DNA of 64,000 nt from assembly GCA_001599935.1 (NCBI GenBank), contig BCIJ01000001.1, positions 994,277 through 1,058,276 on the forward strand, read 5' to 3'. The first letter of the stretch is position 1, and the number at the start of each line of letters is the position of its first letter. Shown one piece after another: positions 45,191-54,246 of the stretch. The DNA comes from Holtermannia corniformis (taxonomy: Eukaryota > Basidiomycota > Tremellomycetes > Holtermanniales). The position numbers were made by a program, and so were the translations under genes. The notes under the pieces are model-generated. The model ran no database searches, was not told the DNA's origin, and saw only the letters and a program-made list of their open reading frames with translations.

Positions 45191-47667
45191 ATGCCAGACG
45201 CTGACACCGAGCCAGACGAGTACGACAACGTCGAGTTTGACTTTCCTCTAGACGAGCTCGATCTCGCCGCCGCGTCGTATCCAAGTCTGATCCCACTCCC
45301 CGAAGACGAGCAGCCGAGCCGGAAACGCAACGGCTCACCCGACCAAGACCAAGATGCAGCGCTGGATCTAGACTTCTTGACCGATATCCTCGCACCTTCG
45401 CAGCCGTCGCCGTCGCAAGCTCGACCACCAAACTCTATCGATGATCTCGCGCTGATCGCGTCCCCAACCAAAAGCACGACGGGGAGGGCTGCTTCGGCGG
45501 CAGTAGAGGGATCACCGGAAGACATTGAAGATCTCGGCAAGATGATCCAACGCGTCGCACCGTTTCTCGCGTTCCGGAAAAAGGGCTTCTTTAGCGTCTC
45601 GGACCTGGTTGGTCCGCTCTGGTGCGAAGTGCAGGTGGGTGAGCCGGTCAGAGGTGGGTTCTGCTGACATGCTTGTGATAGTACGACTAGTGAGTATGCC
45701 GACTACGCCGGCTGATCCTAAACGTGCTCAGTAGGCTCCGCACCTTGCCGTTCTTGCCCCTCTCGCAGCGCCCCGCGCAGATTGTCACTGATGCAGGCAA
45801 GACAATCACCGTCGACAAAAAGGTTGTCGAGAACCACGAAAAGGTCATGAAGAAAGGCGATGTCAGTGTCGAGCGGTGCGAAGCAGATGCCGACCTTGCA
45901 ATCATCCACTTGTACCTGTAGAGCTGACGTACCGCGCAGGTCGTACATAAGAAGCTTGAGCGCGAGATCCATCCCGAGGAGATCAAGGTCGCTACGACGA
46001 CGCGCGAGGACGTGTGGGGGCTGAGGTGGGTGCGCGATCGCGGCCGAGGTTTGCGGTTGACGATGCGCAGATTCCTCAACATGCTATCGTCGCTCGAGGC
46101 CTTGCTCACCCTTGGCAAGTGCCGCGAGCTGCCGGTCGTTGGGTTTATCAAGGAATACATGGTCGTCGGCATCATTGTGCGTCACAGTACCTTTCGCGCT
46201 CGACACCTATTGACCGTGTTCGCCACAGGATGAGATCGTTCGCAAGCCCGTCGTGGACCCGAAGCAATCCGGCAAAAGCAAGGGCAAAGCTGCAGCCCCG
46301 ACCACTCCCCAGCCCAAACAAACCGCCTTGACGAGCTTCTTCGCGCCCCTGCCATCAAGCCATCCCAAACCACCGCCAAAGCCCGTTCGGACGCACGAGC
46401 TGTTCGTGTCCGACTCCAAAACGCGCGCGAGCGGGACGATGCCGCGCGAGGAGAATACACTCGGCGGGCAGATGCAGCTCATGCTGTACAAGGAACTACT
46501 CGATGGCCTGCTACTTGCCGGCCTGAATCCCGAGGCAGAGGTCGCTGGAGACAGAGCAACGCAATCCCATCTGCCTACAGCAACGCCATTCTCATTCGCC
46601 CGGCTGTTCAGTCATCTCGGACTCGATTCAGCGTTAGCTTTCTCGCCGACATTCATCGAGGAATCACAATTAGTTGTGCTTGGCAACGGTCTTGGGGACG
46701 GCGTCGACACGGCCAGATGCCTCAACGACATGGTCCGCTGTTGGGCAGCCTACGTCGCTCGACTGGGCTTGGGGCCAGACGGCGCATCCGAACCCTACCT
46801 CGAGCTCGTCTACCGCCGAACGGGCAAATCCAAGCTCGCGACCAAACGTCGCAAGGTTCTCCCAGACGCGGCGGCCGACGAGGAGAAGCGGTTGCTCGAG
46901 CTTGCGATCCAAGAGAGTTTGAAGACTACTGAGAGGCCGACGTTGAGTCAAGGCAGTGATGTCAAGTACTGGGGCGGTACTGGGGCGACGGAGCGCGCGG
47001 ACAGTGAAGAGAGAGAAGAGGCCGAGTTGGCTGCTGCGATCGAGATGAGCTTGGCGCCTGCCGAAGGGCAGGATGTCGCTCTGCAGGATGCCGTGGCTGG
47101 CCAGGCGACTCTAGCTGAAGCAGGCGACACGCACCAGTCGGTCGCTGTCGCTCGCGGCGATTCTGCAGCTTCGCCCTCCGTACCACCGAGTCCAACTGCC
47201 TCTCCGGTCCCTCTGCGAGTATCGGACGCAGACAGCCACGGCCTTCTGGCACCTACAACACCGGCTCCACGAAGATCCAATCGTCTCGCAACCGTCCCCA
47301 CCCCCCTCCCGAGCACACCAACTCCGGTCCCCTCTCCATTCGAATCAACCCCAATCAAGACCCCCCGCGACGGAGCAGGCTCCATCATCGGTCAGCATTG
47401 CTTCCGACATTCCCAATCCAAACTCGAAGCGCACCTTGCGTCCGTTCTGGCTTTCTGGACGGGTCAGCGCGCACCGGTCGGCGTAAAGGTGCAAGATACG
47501 ACGCGGTGTGGGTGGTGCGAGTTTGAAGAGGGGTGCGAGTGGCGGTCAGTGCCGACTCGGCGATGGGTTGGCGGATGCGAAGCTGATGCGGTGATAGGGC
47601 GCAGAAAGCGGAGGAGCTTACTCTGGCTGCTAGGGCACGCGCAGCTCGACGTGAAGAGACCCAGTAA
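45191..47667 (+). CDS. EXO5: Exonuclease V (Fe-S cluster nuclease)
   Basis: Start 45191 (MPDADTEPDEYDNVEFDFP). Then EDLGKMIQRVAPFLAFRKKG, VSDLVGPLWCEVQ, an 8-nt microexon (45682-45689) that supplies YDY, RLRTLPFLPLSQRPAQIVTD, VVHKKLEREIHPEEI, VATTTREDVWGLR, FLNMLSSLEALLTLGKCREL, VVGFIKEYMVVGIIDEIVRK, then SDSKTRASGTMP and QMQLMLYKELLDGLLL. A long acidic, Ser/Pro-rich insert precedes APVGVKVQDTTRCGWCEFEE and GCEWR. The first Cys (WCEVQ) and the three C-terminal ones form the 4Fe-4S site of Exo5/Dem1 nucleases. The last intron uses acceptor tgatag, giving AQKAEELTLAARARAARREE and TAA 47665-47667. The enzyme cuts single-stranded DNA, in mitochondria or nucleus depending on the species. An out-of-frame ATG lies 13 nt upstream. 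Confidence 0.87.
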
Positions 47668-48175
47668 CGTGTGACCTTGAGAGGATGCTATTGTTGCATC
47701 AGGCGCTGTGTCTCCGCACGGCCGCCGGATCGTGATACACCTGGACGATTATTCATGCACATGCGAAACGTCCAAGCGGGACACCTCCCACCGCATCTGC
47801 CGTTCCAGCATGCAAACACCATCCTCTGACAGCCTGCGCAGGGATCGCACACGTCTCATGTCGGCGAGCTGATGATGATGAGGCCATGGCGGTTCACAAG
47901 TCCACTACCATACATCGCGATTGACTGTTGTGCAGACTGGGCTCCCTTCTCTTCACCCCGCTCGTGCCGTCAAAGGGTCTGCCATGCGTCACTGCTATAG
48001 TGCTTGCTGAGCTCCGGCCGACGGCACATTGGATGACATCCTTAGTATGCTGCAACGGCGCCTCCTCTGCCATTCAAACCAAGCACACCTTTGACCTCCA
48101 ATCGCAGGCGCAGCTATAAAGCCACCAGTGTCGCCACCACGACCACACCCCGACATCACTTTAGAAAAGCCAAGA
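47668..48175. other. Intergenic stretch with a TATA box before the small ORF
   Basis: About 500 nt without a supported gene. A TATAAA box (48115-48120) lies 56 nt before ATG 48176. A short run of overlapping TGATGA units occurs near 47869-47881; a partner D box in the right place for a C/D snoRNA is not evident. Confidence 0.4.
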
Positions 48176-48418
48176 ATGCAAGTGACATACTCGGATGACT
48201 TTGACCTCCTCCGTGCGCGTGCACTGTTCGCAGCCGTGACCATGCAAGCGGACCGAGAGATGAGCCAAGCTGTCAAGACGTTCGAGTCTACGTTGACGCC
48301 GGATGAGCTGAGCGCGTTCCAGCTGGAGTGCGCCAAGTTGCGGTTCGACGAGGAGTTTGCCAGCGAGCCCATGACGGAGGAGGAACGTGCCGCGTTCATA
48401 GACAGTACAACGAAGTAG
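48176..48418 (+). CDS. Small acidic protein, 80 residues, unknown
   Basis: Single exon from ATG 48176 to TAG 48416-48418. The product is mostly predicted helix: SDDFDLLRARALFAAVTMQA, REMSQAVKTFESTLTPDEL, FQLECAKLRFDEEFASEP, MTEEERAAFIDSTTK. A TATA box lies 56 nt upstream, matching the spacing of the MFS gene, which supports a real transcript. I do not recognise a family. Confidence 0.5.
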   Translation: MQVTYSDDFDLLRARALFAAVTMQADREMSQAVKTFESTLTPDELSAFQLECAKLRFDEEFASEPMTEEERAAFIDSTTK

Positions 48419-48887
48419 GTTGCGCTTGTAGCAAGTAGGGCTAGATTGTTCGACTGCCATGCAACCGTGCTTCAGCAAATGCGAGTCGATATAGCCGTGG
48501 CAGACGGTCTAAGAGACTATGATGTATGCTCCGAGCACCCCTAGGGTGTTTGCAGATGCCGAGTTCACAGGTAGCAAGCGCAAGCAGCAACGATCCAGCG
48601 CATCAAGCCAAGTGGCTCGCGGGCACCGATTGTCGTATGGACGTTTGCTCGGTTTCGCACACACACCATATCAGACGTTCCCCGAGACGCTCCATCCACC
48701 ACAGACATCTCATGCCTGCATCCTACGCACACAGCATCGTCTGCAAGATTAACACCGACAGTGTGGCACTTGCCCGGTCACCTGAATTCTTAACGCCGAC
48801 AGCGGAAGCATTCTGTCGCTCCGGGGCTCGGCGGCAGCGTAGACAGCTCGAGCGGTAGCGAGAACGGCTCTGCAACCCATCTTCAAA
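48419..48887. other. Intergenic stretch before the eL28 gene
   Basis: 469 nt without a convincing gene. It should hold the eL28 promoter; a short pyrimidine-rich or CAAC-type leader is seen just before the ATG but no TATA box. ORFs here lack motifs. Confidence 0.35.
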
Positions 48888-49774
48888 ATGTCGACCGATC
48901 TCCAGTGGCTCATCGTGCGCAAGTTCAACTCGTTCCAGGTCAAGGCCGGCGGTGCCGTCTTTTCGCGCGAGGCTGTCAGTGATTTCGAGCGGCACGGAGC
49001 AGAGCTGCTGGGATAGAGGAGTTGTTGTTGCTCCGGCAGCAACATGCCCTGTCGAGCGAACAGCAGCTCTGAAGCAAAGTGCCGAGGGCTAGAGTGGTGC
49101 TGATCCTGGGTTAGGGCAACTTGAAGAACTTGTCGTCGCACAAGTACTCTGGTCTTGCCAACTCCAAGGTGTGTACAGTCAAGAGGCGTGAACCGTCAAA
49201 GCTGATGAACCCAGACCATTGACATCTCGGCCAACGCCGACGGCAACCTTGTCATCACCTCGTCGAAGAAGGACACCAAGCTCGGCCAGGTTGCCGGCGC
49301 CAAGAGCACCACCACCCTTCGTCGCTCGACCGGCACTCGCCGTGCCGCTGCCATCGCTGCCCGCAAGGCCACTGGTGCCGGCTACCGTGCTGACCTCCGC
49401 GCCGTGAGTCGCAGCCTCCATCTACCCACCCCTCCTGCAGCCTACTAGAACTCTCTGGATTCTCCATGAAGGAAGAGCGTACAAGGATCTGCAACAGCAA
49501 CCCACATCCCGCCTTTCCATGCCTTGGTCGTCGCGCTGGTCGCGGCACCCTGACCTCGGCATTACCGTGCTGGCTGGATACACTTCCTATTCTTCAATCG
49601 ATTTCCTGTGGCCCAGCTACTCACGCAGTACTATAGGTTGCCGTCGCCCGCACCTCTGCCCTACTCCGCGCCAACCACACTGCCAACTTCCCCAAGGCCG
49701 ACCACCCGGCCAAGAGCCGCGGCAACAAGGCCGCCGCGCCCAAGTCGGACGCGGACGTCATCGAGCTCGACTAG
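48888..49774 (+). CDS. RPL28e: 60S ribosomal protein eL28
   Basis: Start 48888 (MSTDLQWLIVRKFNSFQVKA, GGAVFSREA). Introns: 48975-49114 (140 nt), a short one after NSK with acceptor acccag, and 49404-49636 (233 nt). Exons read GNLKNLSSHKYSGLANSK, TIDISANADGNLVITSSKKD, TKLGQVAGAKSTTTLRRST, GTRRAAAIAARKATGAGYRA, VAVARTSALLRANHTANFPK and the end KSDADVIELD at TAG 49772-49774. This protein is the L28e family, absent from S. cerevisiae but present in most other eukaryotes. Both the first and the last intron are longer than the local norm, as is common in ribosomal protein genes. Confidence 0.93.
49026..49044 (+). other. Perfect 7-bp hairpin inside eL28 intron 1
   Basis: TGTTGCT (49026-49032) and AGCAACA (49038-49044) pair around a 5-nt loop (ccggc). 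It lies in the middle of the first intron and could affect splicing or stability; function is not known. Confidence 0.5.
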
Positions 49775-49957
49775 ATCTTTACGCGCGATCGGGTGTAACA
49801 TTAGCGTCGAGATGACATGACGTCTCGATGGGCTTCGTCTTAGAGCAGAGTGGCCGGTGTCTGCTATACGGACCGGAGCTGTTTTGTTCTACTGCCGACG
49901 ATCACCAAATGAAGACGCGCGACGATTGGCAAATCACCTGCATCTTGGGAGAGACTG

Positions 49958-50266
49958 CTACATTTCAAACTCGCTTTGGTCTTCCTCCGAGCACAGAGCG
50001 CGGTCCGCAATGGTCTTGAGATATTTTTGGTGGCTCTTTGCTTCGTCTTTGTCACACCAGAATGGGTCGCGGAACGCAAACCGCGCTGTGCACTCACCAC
50101 TCGCGGTTGTGAGCTGCAGTGACAGAGTCGGTACACCCAAGGCTCGAGCCTCTGAGCGCGAGAGCTGCATGTGCGCTGGCCACGGCTTACCTGCCCGCGT
50201 CACGGGGCTACCGTTCACCGTCACGTTCTCCACCCAATCGCGAGGCAGTGCGTTCTCGGTAGACAT
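49958..50266 (-). CDS. Small ORF, member A of a local repeated domain family, unknown
   Basis: Uninterrupted from ATG 50266 to TAG 49958-49960, 102 residues: MSTENALPRDWVENVTVNG, AHMQLSRSEARALGVPTLSL, QLTTASGECTARFAFRDPFW, DEAKSHQKYLKTIADRAL, end EEDQSEFEM. The stretch ECTARFAFRDPFW resembles DRTATFEVLNRVP in the gene at 52649-53186, and the overall layout (strand, GE/GxR turn, TA.F, then a charged helix with L) recurs in ORFs up to 54 kb. No known family recognised. Possible introns (gtaagc and gtgagt occur inside) cannot be excluded. Confidence 0.5.
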   Translation of the reverse strand: MSTENALPRDWVENVTVNGSPVTRAGKPWPAHMQLSRSEARALGVPTLSLQLTTASGECTARFAFRDPFWCDKDEAKSHQKYLKTIADRALCSEEDQSEFEM

Positions 50267-50591
50267 CCTGTAGGATGACACCTTGGGTGGTCACATCGCC
50301 AGCTTTTGACCGCGAGACTGCGCCACTGAGCTCAGTAGCGCAGATTGAAGAAGTTCAGCATAGTGAGACTCCTTTGAGTACGGACTCTCAAAAGATGACA
50401 GCTTCAATTAGCCTCAGGACAATCTCGCGGGCGGGTCATAGCTGCTGAAGGTGCCACATCGCGATGAGAATCTGGTGAGATCGCAGGCGTATGGAGCCCT
50501 GGTGCGATTTGCAGACTATAAGGAAAACAGTGCATCACATAGCATTCCAACCGCTACAGCGCTACATTCGTGACCGCATGTCATTCGTGCC
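50267..50591. other. Intergenic stretch between two family members
   Basis: 325 nt with no supported gene on either strand. Several in-frame stops; no TATA box noted. It may be promoter of ORF A. Confidence 0.3.
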
Positions 50592-50924
50592 TCAAGTCCG
50601 CACCGGGCTGCGGTTAAAGACGAGGCGCTTCTCCAATCTTGGCGAAGGTGGCCTAGGCGGAAGCTCGTCGGGTTCCACGATCAACTTTCGCAGACGGATG
50701 CGGAAGCTCACGCCGTCTTCGGCTCTGGCATCAGGAGCAGCGCTACTCAGCCAAAAGACTGCGTTACGGGTACCCGCATACTCGATCACGGTGTACTCGT
50801 CACGATCCAGATGCTGCAGTGCATACTTAAATCGCACTTGACAGACTTGACCCCCCGTGACGCCTGGAACGTCTTGCCATTGACCTGCGTGCTCTTTATG
50901 GTCGTGTGACGGGGATTCTGCCAT
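50592..50924 (-). CDS. Small ORF, member B, unknown; frame stays open upstream with a second domain copy
   Basis: From ATG 50924 (MAESPSHDHKEHAGQWQ) to stop 50592-50594: VRFKYALQHLDRDEYTVIEY, AGTRNAVFWLSSAAPDARAE, DGVSFRIRLRKLIVEPDELP, RLEKRLVFNRSPVRT. The same frame is open upstream to about 51170, where LTPSQSGLSFSFLLPPLTP and EGQAFCAIRLVKSDL resemble the RNAVFW...DGVSFRIRLRKL part, so two domain copies may lie in tandem. The upstream edge meets ambiguous base N at 51179. Function unknown. Confidence 0.45.
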   Translation of the reverse strand: MAESPSHDHKEHAGQWQDVPGVTGGQVCQVRFKYALQHLDRDEYTVIEYAGTRNAVFWLSSAAPDARAEDGVSFRIRLRKLIVEPDELPPRPPSPRLEKRLVFNRSPVRT

Positions 50925-51179
50925 AGCGTGGATGTTGAGATCCGACTTGACGAGACGTATCGCACAGAACGCTTGGCCTTCTGTCGGTGTCAAAGGAGGT
51001 AGGAGAAAAGAGAACGATAGTCCCGACTGTGAAGGTGTTAGGACTTCGTCGGTGTTTGTTCTGTCCAAGGAAAGGATCACGCGCAGCCTGCGGAGCAATG
51101 ATCCACGGTGCAACGAGGCAGCAGAGGCGGCAGTGCAGGCAAGGCTCGAGCTCACACTGCTCGAGCTCAACCACTGCCN

Positions 51180-51489
51180 CCGACTAGACGAACAATTGCA
51201 ACCCACCCGCCACGCCCATAGTNGTCATGTGACCAAGGAATTAATTGATTAAATGTTGATAAAATAATTAAAGTGCGGAAGCAAATTGCCCAAACTTTTC
51301 AGTGCGCGCTGTGCTCTCCCTTCTCTCTACCTCTTACTACCACAGTGCGCGCCCACTTAGACCTGATCCCGCGGATTTCAATGCCCTCGGGCTCTAGTCA
51401 TGGTGTTGCAGGAGCCAAGGGCGCGCAGTCTCCTAACTTGTAGCCTGGTAAGGGCGTCGTAATGCAAACTTTCATGCGTAGTTAGTCTG
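51180..51489. other. AT-rich patch and unassigned sequence left of the LTR
   Basis: Contains ambiguous base N at 51223 and an A+T-rich run (51238-51274) that is unlike the GC-rich surroundings. No gene is supported. Confidence 0.35.
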
Positions 51490-51817
51490 TGTCACGCCTA
51501 CGGCGGTGTCACGTGGCGAGTAGCCGCTTCGCGGTGCTCAGAGTGCCACTGGTGCTAATCGCACCACTGTCTGTGCGCTGCGGCTGTGCCGCCGCGCCGC
51601 GCGCGCGCCCCTCGTCTGCCGCGTCGTCTCTTGTTGTATCTACATCGCTCGAATATTATAGTGTTCTCTCTATTCTCGCTCGTCGATCCTCGAGGTTCCT
51701 CGTAGTGCGGAACCTCGCTTTCCGCTGCGCGCCCGAGAGTTTCCCTTTCGGAGGTAGATCTTCGCCGATCTCGCCTCGACCTCTCAGTCCTCGTCTTCCT
51801 TAGGCGAGGGCGTCACA
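51490..51817. mobile_element. Solo LTR of a retrotransposon (328 bp) with 5-bp target duplication
   Basis: The element begins TGTCACGCC and ends GGGCGTCACA, so its ends are inverted TG...CA sequences as in LTRs. It is flanked on both sides by the direct repeat GTCTG (51485-51489 and 51818-51822), a target-site duplication. It has a TATA-like stretch (tattata, near 51655) and a 9-bp perfect hairpin (CGAGGTTCC 51691-51699, GGAACCTCG 51709-51717). No gag or pol and no second LTR are seen within the window, so it looks like a solo LTR left by recombination. Superfamily (gypsy or copia) cannot be decided. Confidence 0.72.
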
Positions 51818-52648
51818 GTCTGTCAAGAGTGAGCTCTGGAGGACTCGGCAGCTACCCGTGGTTCAGGAGTGCATGAAAGGTAAGACCAGATGAAGAACTA
51901 CAACAGCCAAAGCCCCTTCTCTTATACCCTGTGGCCTTCGGGATTGCGCGCGCGTCGACGTCGTCGTCGACGTCGTCACCGTCGTCGACACCGACGTCGA
52001 CCCGACCGATCCCTTCCGCTTCCAGTAGTTCCCGAGCGCAGCTTGCGCGGTCCCGATCGTTCCTACGACCGTTGCGCGGTGCGAGCCGATCCGATGAGCG
52101 AGGCGGACCGCTGCCGATCGGACCGGCCGGCCGGAGCCTGACAAGATCCTGGCGGGATCATGACATAGTCAGCGGAATCTCTCTGAGCGAGTCAAATCAC
52201 TCCCGCCCGCCCAGGAGCGCCTGGCCGAGCGGCGAGTGTCCAGTCAAAGCCCAACACCTAGGCTCGGCTCACAAGAGACGACGCGCGGCGAGTTGCAGAG
52301 GGGTTAAGAGTTGGTGTCTAGTCGTCAGCTGTCCATAGTCTGTGAACCACTTCCTCTCCGATACCGACAAGGTGCAGTCGCGCGAGTGGCAACTACTGCG
52401 ACGCGGAGCTGGCCCTGTAAGTTGCCTGAAAGTAGAGCCAGCGGCTTCTCTATCAGTGCAGTCACCCGTGCAACCGTCGTCGACTCGCAGTGTGGCTTCT
52501 CCCTCCTACACACAGCGAGGCAGCATGACGGTGTATACCTCTCAACTCTACATTCGCTGTCGAAGCATTCGACCGTCAACCCGCGCGTGTGACACCGCTG
52601 CATCTCAAACATTCGGGCTGCTCTCGTCGAGCAGTTATAGGCAGCTGG
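51818..52648. other. Unassigned sequence with GTCGAC microsatellite right of the LTR
   Basis: No gene is supported. A simple-sequence run of CGTCGTCGAC-type units spans about 51951-52000. Plus-strand ORFs here (around 51931-52338 and 52342-52698) are Arg/Ser-rich shadows of this composition. Confidence 0.4.
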
Positions 52649-53186
52649 TCAAGGCATCGTGGGATTCCATTCTGCAGCCTCGCCGCTGGTCTGAGTGACG
52701 TACTCGTCACTAAGATCTGCGTCAGCGCGTAGCTTGGCATGAAGCTCGTCAAAGCGATCGAGAGGCACCCGGTTGAGGACTTCAAATGTGGCAGTACGGT
52801 CCTCACCGACGGCTACGACGACAGAATGTTGATTGGACTCTTCAGGTTTGATTTGACGATATTTGACCCAAATACCTCCTACAGTGGTTAGTTTCCATAC
52901 TCCAGACATGACGATTGGTATGGCTGAACTTCTCGAGGCTGCGTGACCGTTTTCTCGGTGCTCGAGACTTCCACTGCACACGCTGATCAAGGGGGCTTGT
53001 TGTAACGGGGGGAACGGGGCACTGGAGTTCTTCAGTGCTGGAGCCTTGTAACGTTGCCCTTTGTGCCGCTACATAATATTGCGAGACGTGCTCCGACAGT
53101 GCAGCCAGAGCAAGGGATGCCTCATCCTGCAGCGCCTTCTTGCTCATAGGAACATAGGACTGATATATGGCGCTCTCTCGCTCCAT
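52649..53186 (-). CDS. Small two-exon gene, member C of the local domain family, unknown
   Basis: ATG 53186 opens MERESAIYQSYVPMSKKALQ, DEASLALAALSEHVSQYYVA, AQRATLQGSSTEELQCPVPP, SPLDQR. A 103-nt intron (52879-52981, donor gtgtgc, ctaac branch, tgtag acceptor) would join it in frame to GIWVKYRQIKPEESNQHSVV, VAVGEDRTATFEVLNRVPLD, RFDELHAKLRADADLSDEYV, ending in EWNPTMP at 52649. Alternatively the second part starts at its own ATG 52909 (MSGVWKLTTVGG). The region VAVGEDRTATFEVL is the clearest example of the shared motif. Function unknown. Confidence 0.5.
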
Positions 53187-53563
53187 TGGGAGTGTCTTCT
53201 GAGCGGAAGGACCGAAATGAGGTGCGAAATACGCAGCATAATGTATGCCTTCCTGGTTTCCTTTAGACGGGACATCACCTAGCGATAGGACGTGGAACCA
53301 TGTAACCCGAGCTTCTTTGCATTACGCAATGGATCCACTTGTCGTCGCAGATGGGCAACATCTCTGAAAGGGTACCAGANTGTGTAGAGAGGACGACTCA
53401 CAGAGTGCATACGACATCTCACTTCGCGGGCGCGCCACGTCCTGAGGCCATGCAGCCGCTCACGTACTTGTGACTGGCTTTCGCGCTGAGGTACGCCAAG
53501 AGTCTGCGTGATACCGACTCTGTTTGTCCACAGTGAACCAAGTCGTCTGCGTGCCGCTGCGTT

Positions 53564-53740
53564 TCAGGGGTACTTGAGCCGCAGCTTGTTGTCTAGGGGC
53601 TTGCCTGGCGCGATCTGCTCCTGTTTGATCGTCTCATATGTCCCGCATCCAGCTGTTGGCAGCCCGTGCTGTACGACCGGAAAGAAAGTGCACAACAGAT
53701 CAGCTGCATCAGCTGCATCAGGATCTGGTAGAGTATCCAT
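53564..53740 (-). CDS. 58-residue ORF, unknown, possibly an exon
   Basis: ATG 53740 to TGA 53564-53566, 58 residues: MDTLPDPDAADAADLLCTFF, PVVQHGLPTAGCGTYETIKQ, EQIAPGKPLDNKLRLKYP. The composition is protein-like, with a DAADAAD direct repeat at the DNA level (agctgcatc twice). It starts 13 nt after the stop of fragment D. It may be a short gene or an exon of a longer decayed gene. Confidence 0.35.
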   Translation of the reverse strand: MDTLPDPDAADAADLLCTFFPVVQHGLPTAGCGTYETIKQEQIAPGKPLDNKLRLKYP

Positions 53741-53752
53741 TGCGGCAAGCTT

Positions 53753-54007
53753 CTAGCTTGTCACAGTCGACCGGAACCTGATGTATTTAGCATCACGGTC
53801 AGCAACACGGCCGAGATACGACAGCAACTTAGCGCTAGGCTGCGTGTACTCCAGTGTCCTGAACTTGGTGTACACAGACCGATGACCGTCCAAAAAGACA
53901 TCGATGAGGTTACCGTATGCGTCTTTATCACTTACAGGCACTTGCGTATAGGTCCAAAGGTCGGAGCCTGATATAAACTGCCCTCTGCCATGTCGTCTAC
54001 TCGTCAC
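53753..54007 (-). CDS. Fragment D, open frame without ATG, local domain family
   Basis: Open frame with no in-frame ATG: SDLWTYTQVPVSDKDAYGNL, IDVFLDGHRSVYTKFRTLEY, LLSYLGRVADRDAKYIRFRS. The segment LWTYTQV...VFLDGHRSVYTKF can be laid on IWVKYRQI...VAVGEDRTATFEV of member C. An internal gtaagt donor-like site follows TYTQVP. It is either an exon of a spliced gene or a decaying copy. Confidence 0.35.
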   Translation of the reverse strand: MTSRRHGRGQFISGSDLWTYTQVPVSDKDAYGNLIDVFLDGHRSVYTKFRTLEYTQPSAKLLSYLGRVADRDAKYIRFRSTVTS

Positions 54008-54040
54008 AATACGTGCTCTTGCTTGCGAAGGCAGACAGAC

Positions 54041-54226
54041 TATGGGATGGGTTCCCAGCTCAGATGCCCATCATATACTTCGATGCGCGCCCTGGCCTTC
54101 GTGGCTTCCCTTCATCCTCGAGCGAATGAGTGCGGTGTGTGAGCCCATTGGAAGACTTGAGCTCAAACAAAAAGGTGTACTCGATACGTATCGCATCTCT
54201 ACTCCAGTCTTGTATTCAACATGCCA
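54041..54226 (-). pseudogene. Fragment E, two frames, probable decayed copy
   Basis: Minus-strand pieces RIEYTFLFELKSSNG (around 54157-54186) and ARIEVYDGHLSWEPIP plus stop (54041-54091) are both protein-like but lie in different frames, with no clear intron between them. They end just right of fragment D and just left of the IFA38 stop. Confidence 0.3.
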
Positions 54227-54246
54227 CCTTTGACCGTAGTGTGCGC

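Noticed and set aside
51489..51803. 105-residue plus-strand ORF over the LTR
   Set aside because: It is Arg/Ser/Leu-rich, coincides with the LTR boundaries and has no known domain.
51931..52698. Arg/Ser-rich plus-strand ORFs right of the LTR
   Set aside because: They read through the GTCGAC microsatellite; low complexity explains the open frame.
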